A DNA stretch of 64,000 bases, taken from NCBI GenBank assembly GCA_029216955.1, contig JANAVB010029819.1, positions 36,444,831 through 36,508,830 on the forward strand, written 5' to 3'. The position numbers and the translations under genes were made by a program. This document shows positions 58,366-64,000 of this stretch, piece after piece. The first letter of the stretch is position 1, and each line of letters begins with the position of its first letter. This stretch comes from Iris pallida (lineage: Eukaryota > Streptophyta > Magnoliopsida > Asparagales > Iridaceae). The notes beneath the pieces are model-generated. The model was not told where the DNA came from, did not search any database, and was given only the letters and a program-made list of their open reading frames with translations.

Positions 58366-60289
58366 GGCCACTCTAGTAATGTAGAACATGGAAGAGTTTG
58401 CACTAAGTAATCATCTTTTAATGATTGACAGTTCATTTTCTTCAAATTTTTAAGTTGGCTTCTCGATGTCATTTATATACATATAGCTATCTAATTCAGA
58501 CTGTGCATATATGTAATTTCTGAACAAACTAGAAGTTATGGATGCTTTTTATTACCTCAAATTTATAACTAATATCGAGTGGTCAAATGAGTTACTTATA
58601 ACAGATCTTTCGATTGCAGTCATTGGTATCTCGTCCCGGTCCCACAAGACCGAAAATCGCCACTGGACATTGATGCAGTACAAATCTAATTACTTGTACA
58701 AGACAATCACCAACAAATGATCGATAAAACATCTCAAAGACAATTATGTTACTACACTAGAAAGTAAGCAGAAAAGTTAATAAACACAATATACGTTTAA
58801 CTATAAAAATATACGTGGTAATACATCTCAACTCAACATTATTTCGATATTTGCGACCTATCGACCCCATACCATTCAAACACATTCGACCGTTCAATGG
58901 TACCAACTCAACATCATTCTGATATTGGCCACATCCTTACCATTCAGTGGACCAAGACACACATATATATACTATACATGGAACAAAGCCATATCCTTAT
59001 CATTCCGCTTCTTTGCATAAATAATACAATATACAACCAGATATATAAAAACAACACTATGTTCTATATTACAACATAAACAACATTCTTATAATCCATG
59101 TGGTATATTTATACAACAAGTTGACAACAATCCTATTAATCTTTTTTATTTTGATCATTTTATTAGTATTAACAACTCATGACGAAACATAGCAAACAAG
59201 ACAATCAAACAGTTCATATTATTAAGTGTGAAGGTAAATGAGAGAAGGATCAAAACCCTCCACCATGAAGAAAAGCCTATCTGCCTCGACCAAATAGATC
59301 CGAATAACATTTCTGCATGAATCCAAGTCCAAACGGTCATTCGAGCAAACAAGTCAGCACAATGCACCACGTGAAGCGGGGTATTACAATTGATTCTATT
59401 AGTCACCGGTTATATCCCGAGGTCTAGGCTTGATCCTGAGCCTATTAGTTTCCACTACTTGTAGGAATCGAAGTTTGGCCCAAACTCGGATTCTCTGATA
59501 TACTAGTTAAGTAGGGATAATTAATTCCATTACGGTTACCATGAGATGAACTGTGGGAGATTATCATATGTGTAGTGCCCCACCCCACTCAGGTCAACCA
59601 GAGGAATCAAAATGCAATGGCATTTAGACTTGGCTATGCAACGGTTTGCTCGAAGTTCCGTTTGGTCGAGGCAACTCCTCGTTCAGATGGGTGGCTTCGA
59701 TGAACTTACCTCAGCTTGGCCTTCACACTAATAAATGGAAAATTGTCATTGCACTGAATAGGCTTGATAATAAAAGAGATAAATCCACATAACTAAGGGA
59801 ATAATCCCATTGTGTCAAATTTTTATAGAACTTGAAAGTGTTAGCTTGCCGCCTAGATATTAATCCAAGATAGTTTTCAAAGTAGCACTTGGTCTTTCGA
59901 CTGCACGTATTGAGTTAAGCAAAGTAACGCTATAGGCTATCGACTTGATTTCATAGCAGGCATGTCTCCATGATTTTATTGCTTGTCATAACAATGTCCC
60001 ACGAAACCATAATTGGTCTTATAGAATATGGCACGTTTCCAATATTTCACGGCTGACTTAAGTGGTATGTCCCCACGGTCTCACAGTTGTCATATAGAGT
60101 ATGACACGGTTTAATGCAGTTATGGAACACGTTTTGTTCATGTTAAGTAGGAAGGCTATGCAATAGTCATTTTCTGGATTTCATTACGAAAAGTTCACGT
60201 GATCGTTTATCGTCGAGACGGTCTCTCATTTGGGAGTCTCCAACAATGTATGAAAAGTATGGTTATGAGTACGATTTACAAAGGGTTTG
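58366..60289. other. Gene-free flank between CACTA and E6
   Basis: AT-rich. The short reading frames at 58538-58720, 58897-59079, 59155-59406 and 60199-60390 have no recognisable motif. No LTR edge or tandem repeat seen. This may be older flanking DNA. Confidence 0.5.
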
Positions 60290-60988
60290 TGTCACGCCCC
60301 AGAACCAGAATACTGGAGAGCGGGGGCAGACATAGCCAGCTACGTATAATGAAATGGAATCCACGTCACTATAAGGTCACGGCTGTCTAGATATATGAGG
60401 GTTTAACTACAATCCATCAGTCTCCTATGGTCAAGAACAAGCCTATTATCTCAATCTCAAGCAATGTAATAACAGTTACAAGATGTCAGAACACCAAATA
60501 TACAATAGTAAGGCGTCCCATACATTACATATTCGGATGATCATGAAGCTAGTCGTACAAAATGTCAGGACTAACAAGAGTTTCAGTCATACATGATCAA
60601 CCCTAGGATTTGTCAATCATGTTACAGCCCGTAGGCAGACAGTAAATAAAGGTGCAATACGAGCTAACACGTGCTCGCCGGCTAAATGCCTCAAAAGAAT
60701 AATTTTATAATAAAGTGGGAGGACAAAAAGAAACCCACTCGTTGCCAGGGTTACGCCTGGTGGTCACTATCTGGCTGGATAGTAGGTAGATCCTCTGGTG
60801 CTGCTCGGATATCTGGCCACACAAAACCAGCTGGGTCAGACCCCAGAAAGAGCAAGTGCCACAAAGGAGGCTTCACTTAGGACTAAAACCAGCATATCAC
60901 AAATAAATAGTTAAGGTAATTAAAAGATACTAATAATAACTGAGATAACAATAATATATTGAGCACGAAGAAACCATTCAAGTAGCCA

Positions 60989-61500
60989 GACTGCAACCCT
61001 TAAACCAAACAAGGACCGGGGTTGCAATCCTTCGCCTGAATAGAAACCCGCCACAATTACTATTGATAAGGTAACAAGACAATAAACAAGAGAGAACACA
61101 GAACTGCTCCGGGAGCCAGGTTACAACCCTTAAACCAAACAAGGACCGGGATTGTAAACCTTCGCCTGAACAGAACTGGACCCCTGATCTTTATTGTTAA
61201 GGCCAGTATAAATAATCATGTATTGAAGTAAAGGTAAAACATGACGAGCATGACAGGGGGTTGCAATAAGACAATAAACGAAGAGAGGACACAGAACTGC
61301 TCCGGGAGCCAGGTTACAACCCTTAAACCAAACAAGGACCGGGGTTGTAACCCTTCGCCTGAACAGAACTGGACCCCTGATCTTTATTGTTAAGGTGGGC
61401 ATAATAAGCAGGACGATATATGATAAGATAACCATGGAACTATTCAGATAGCCAAGTTACAACCCTTAAACCAAACAAGGACCGGGGTTGTAACCCTTCA
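60989..61500 (-). repeat. Four copies of the hairpin segment in the E6 LTR
   Basis: The GGTTACAACCC...GGGTTGTAACC unit occurs at about 60989-61030 (decayed), 61119-61160, 61312-61352 (perfect) and 61456-61496. Copies two and three also share the flanks GAACTGCTCCGGGAGCCAGG and GAACAGAACTGGACCCCTGA. E1 and E5 have a single copy at this place. Confidence 0.88.
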
Positions 61501-62220
61501 TCTGAACAGAACTTGGTATCCCATCATTTATCGATACAAGAAATCATGTCATGATACAATCTTGTACAGGATCAGGATAAGACTAAGCTGGAATAAACTT
61601 CATCCAATCAATCACGGTCAATCAAGAGTACGGCTTGATACTTTTAACTAACTAGGGTTATCACAGGCCTAGTTACTAGCAAGATGCAATGAGATTATCC
61701 CAACAGCCACAAGCCCTGCAGACCATCCGGTTATCCGGGTCGAATGTCCGTTATGAAGAATGCAACACGTGACTGTGTGCTGGAAATGTGCCCTACTCAT
61801 CGGTAGGCTACAAGTCCACTTAATGTGCCCAGATAACGGGATTGCCTGTAGCTGGGAATCTCTTCATGACTACTGAATCATTCTAGTTAATTAGCCTTAG
61901 TCAATTTCAGTAGGTACCCCTGACCGTGGTACTCAAGGATCCCCATCCTAGACATGATGCAAGACAGTACTGGTTTATTTGTATAAATACAATCGCCCAC
62001 GGTGTCCAGACCTTTCATACTTGTCATATCAGTTTACTTGTCAAGAGTGCGCCACCGCGGGCCACTATCGTGTTCTATTCTTACATTATCATGAATGAGA
62101 AAGATTGTATAAAATAACTAATAACATATTCTTGAAGCCAAGGAAAAGATCTACAACTTTCATGTTTTGAGTTTTTCAAGATTCTAGCTACAAAACAACT
62201 TAAACAGGCAAAAACAGTAA

Positions 62221-62571
62221 ATTCCTGCACAATCGGCGCATGGGATTCCTGCACGAATTGGCGCATGGGATTCCTGCACAAATCGGCGCATGAGATTCCT
62301 GCACGAATCGGCGCATGGGATTCCTGCACGAATCGGCGCATGAGATTCCTGCACAAATCGGTGCATGGGATTCCTGCACGAATCGGCGCATGGGATTCCT
62401 GCACAAATCGGCACATGGGATTCCTGCACGAATCGGCGCATGGGATTCCTGCACAAATCGGCATATGGAATTCCTGCACGAATCGGCGCATGGGATTCCT
62501 GCACAAATCGGCGCATAAGATTCCTGCACGAATCGGCGCATGGGATTCCTGCACGAATCGGCGCATGAGAA
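62221..62571. repeat. 25-bp tandem array, 14 units, in the E6 LTR
   Basis: Unit GATTCCTGCACGAATCGGCGCATGG. TTCCTGCAC recurs every 25 bases from 62246 to 62546, and the first copy (62222) is one base shorter. Two alternating variants (CACGAATCG, CACAAATCG) suggest partial two-unit amplification. No frame of the unit contains a stop, so long reading frames appear in all six frames. I do not treat these as genes. Confidence 0.96.
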
Positions 62572-63318
62572 ACTCACGTTGCGTCTTCAATACATGCGCG
62601 TAGGGAACCTACGCGCATGACACGCTCGGAGTTAAGAAATGCGTTGCCGGAACTTCACGGCGCATGGCCTCCCGGTGCATGGCCTCCCGGGCGCATGAGG
62701 TTTCCGGCGCATGGGATTCATCGTCCCCAAACAGCAAGTTCAGCCATGAAAGTTCCGAAAACTTGTAATGGCCATAACTTACTCATCCGGAGTCAAAATC
62801 AAGCGAAACAAAAGCCAAAACTGAATGAAATTGAATTCTCTACAACATAGAACCATTAGTTTTCAAAATAACTAAGTTTTAGAGATCAAAACCAAGAAAA
62901 CTAAACAAGAAGGAACTTAAAACTTAGATCTACAAAAATATAACCATCAAAACCGAAAACTTCCAATTCTAAAGAGGCTTAGAATCTAGTAAGGAAGAGA
63001 ATGGAACAATAAAGCATGAGATCCATCATGAAGCAAGTTTGCACTTGCCTAAGCTCTCTCTCTCTCTCTCCTTCCTGGTAGGTGTAGAAGTAAATGTGGA
63101 GAAGAAGAAGAATAATGAAGAGAGAGAAAGAGAAGGGGTTAGTAAATGGGGATGGTGGTGGTAGGTTGGGGTTCTCCCTTTGGTTCATGATGAACCAAGG
63201 CAACCCAAGCCTAGCCGAACCAACCCAAAACAAACCGAGCCAAGCCAAGAGATATGCAATACAAAATAAAATACGTACACGTATTCCAAGATACGTAATA
63301 CGAACTACAGGCATTACA

Positions 63319-63355
63319 ACTCTACCCACCTTAAAAGAATTCCGTCCTCAGAATT
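63319..63355 (-). promoter_or_regulatory. Hairpin plus polypurine tract of E6
   Basis: The minus strand reads AATTCTGAGGACGGAATT (one mismatch between arms, a C-to-T change) and then a purine-rich AAGGTGGGTAGAGT up to the LTR. Confidence 0.75.
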
Positions 63356-63480
63356 TAATCAAGAGGCTAGAATTGCAAGGACAAGCTATAATAATCGTAA
63401 GCTATAACAAGCAGTCTATCATGCAGTCATTTATTCAAGCAAGGACTTGAAAGCATAAGGCATAAGGAAGACATTATACC

Positions 63481-64000
63481 TTACGAGTCAAACAGGTCGG
63501 GATATTGCGATCGGATATCATCCTCACGCTCCCACGTCGACTCACCCAAAGAGTGATGACCCCAAGCAACTCGGACTAACTTGATAGTCTTGTTCTTGAG
63601 TGTCTTCTCTCTTCGGTCCAATATAGACACGGGCCTCTCCTCATACGAAAGGTTGGTACCAATAACCAATTCCGAATGATCCAGGATGTGGCTCGGGTCC
63701 GGGATATACCGTCGCAGTTGGGATACATGGAATACGTCATGCACCTCACGTAGCGACGGTGGAAGAGCGAGACGATAGGATACATCTCCTACTCGCTCAA
63801 GAATGTCGAACGGCCCTATATACCTAGGACTAAGCTTTCCTCGTACGCCGAAACGAATGACGCCACGGTTAGGCGAAATCCTCAGGAATACATGGTCGCC
63901 GACAGAAAACTCAAGAGGGCGCCGATGAGAATCGGCCCAATGACGCTGGCGATCTTGGGCAACTCGAAGATGATCTCTGACTCTTCTGACCACTTCAACA
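63481..64000 (-). CDS. pol: C-terminal end of the E6 Pol (integrase end and chromodomain)
   Basis: Open frame entering from the right edge with stop TAA at 63481-63483. It covers the integrase C-terminal part (RDHLRVAQDRQRHWADSHRR, DHVFLRISP, KLSPRYIGPFDIL, YRLALPPSL, VHDVFHVSQLRRY). A chromodomain follows, RPVSILDRREK...KLVRVAWGHHSLGESTWEREDDI...YPDLF. Chromodomains of this kind are thought to steer chromovirus integration toward particular chromatin. No stop or frameshift appears in the 173 codons visible, unlike the same part of E1 and E5. Whether the rest of the polyprotein is intact cannot be seen from here. Confidence 0.9.
   Translation of the reverse strand, partial: VEVVRRVRDHLRVAQDRQRHWADSHRRPLEFSVGDHVFLRISPNRGVIRFGVRGKLSPRYIGPFDILERVGDVSYRLALPPSLREVHDVFHVSQLRRYIPDPSHILDHSELVIGTNLSYEERPVSILDRREKTLKNKTIKLVRVAWGHHSLGESTWEREDDIRSQYPDLFDS

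Larger units (their letters stand above)
60290..63318 (-). repeat. 3' LTR of E6
   Basis: On the minus strand it begins TGTAATGCC at 63318 and ends GGGGCGTGACA at 60290, the same ends as E1. It is longer than the E1 LTR because it holds extra copies of a hairpin-containing segment (60960-61500) and a 25-bp array (62221-62571). Confidence 0.92.
60290..64000 (-). mobile_element. E6: Tekay/Del-type gypsy element, minus strand, partial
   Basis: A 3,029-bp LTR (60290-63318) is followed on the right by the polypurine signal and the end of pol, all on the minus strand, so this is the 3' LTR end. The rest of the element lies beyond the right edge. LTR ends and start block match E1 best. The last 173 codons of pol have no stop, so this may be the best preserved copy of the family here. 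The base quintet left of the LTR is GTTTG, the predicted target duplication. Confidence 0.92.

Noticed and set aside
59155..59406. 83-codon minus-strand frame rich in hydrophobic residues
   Set aside because: No motif recognised, no neighbouring coding remnants and an AT-rich background. Not supportable as a gene.
62221..62571. Possible CRISPR array, because of regular short repeats
   Set aside because: Units are directly adjacent with no unique spacers, and the context is a plant LTR. It is a minisatellite.
62081..62603. Long frames of 67-169 codons on both strands over the 25-bp array
   Set aside because: All six frames are open because the repeat unit lacks stop triplets. No independent evidence of a protein.

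Overview
The window looks like intergenic, repeat-packed nuclear DNA of a flowering plant. No host gene, rRNA gene, canonical tRNA gene or CRISPR array could be supported. Almost all recognisable sequence is transposable elements: long-LTR Ty3/gypsy chromoviruses of the Tekay/Del type, one Tat-lineage gypsy element, a CACTA (En/Spm) DNA transposon, and fragments. Plant origin rests on the C-terminal chromodomains, the Tat-type second RNase H, the plant CACTA two-gene layout and several kb of AT-rich, gene-free filler.

Layout. 1-6237: 3' part of a Tekay-like element (E1, gag end, pol, 3' LTR). It sits inside the 5' LTR of a second, diverged Tekay-like element (E2, 6238-16664, gag-pol plus both LTRs, the 5' one cut by E1). 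16665-22844: a minus-strand element (E3) with two LTRs but no protein-coding interior, so non-autonomous. 22845-30340: a Tat-lineage element (E4) whose 5' end is a foreign LTR fragment and whose 3' untranslated region carries a broken antisense gene with its own TATA box. 30341-33714: gene-free, with LTR scraps and tRNA-like repeats. 33715-42407: minus-strand gag-protease remnant of an E2-like element (E7), LTR pieces in both orientations, and a plant retroelement-associated ORF remnant. 42408-58365: a CACTA transposon with remnants of its TNP2-type transposase and second gene, left end missing, right terminus at 58365. Inside it, at 47689-57998, lies a full-length Tekay-like element (E5) flanked by a perfect 5-bp target duplication ACGTT. 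58366-60289: nothing recognised. 60290-64000: minus-strand Tekay-like element (E6), LTR and the end of pol, running off the right edge.

How the parts relate. E1, E5 and E6 are one LTR family (LTRs of 2.4-3.0 kb beginning TGTAA and ending TTACA or TGACA). E2, E7 and several fragments form a second family. E3 is a third, sharing only the hairpin and polypurine-tract signal. Every long gag-pol copy in view is broken by stops or frameshifts; only the short 173-codon end of E6 pol is free of stops. Many stops are Gln codons turned to TAG/TAA, as expected from C-to-T decay of methylated plant DNA.

I did not find a clearly new biological system. The signals most worth following are: (1) a hairpin next to the polypurine tract that keeps its pairing although its sequence changed between families; (2) a second hairpin inside the LTRs, amplified fourfold in E6; (3) unrelated tandem arrays that arose at the same place in three related LTRs; and (4) the antisense unit of the Tat element. 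All boundaries were read by eye; homology calls come from recognised motifs, not from searches.
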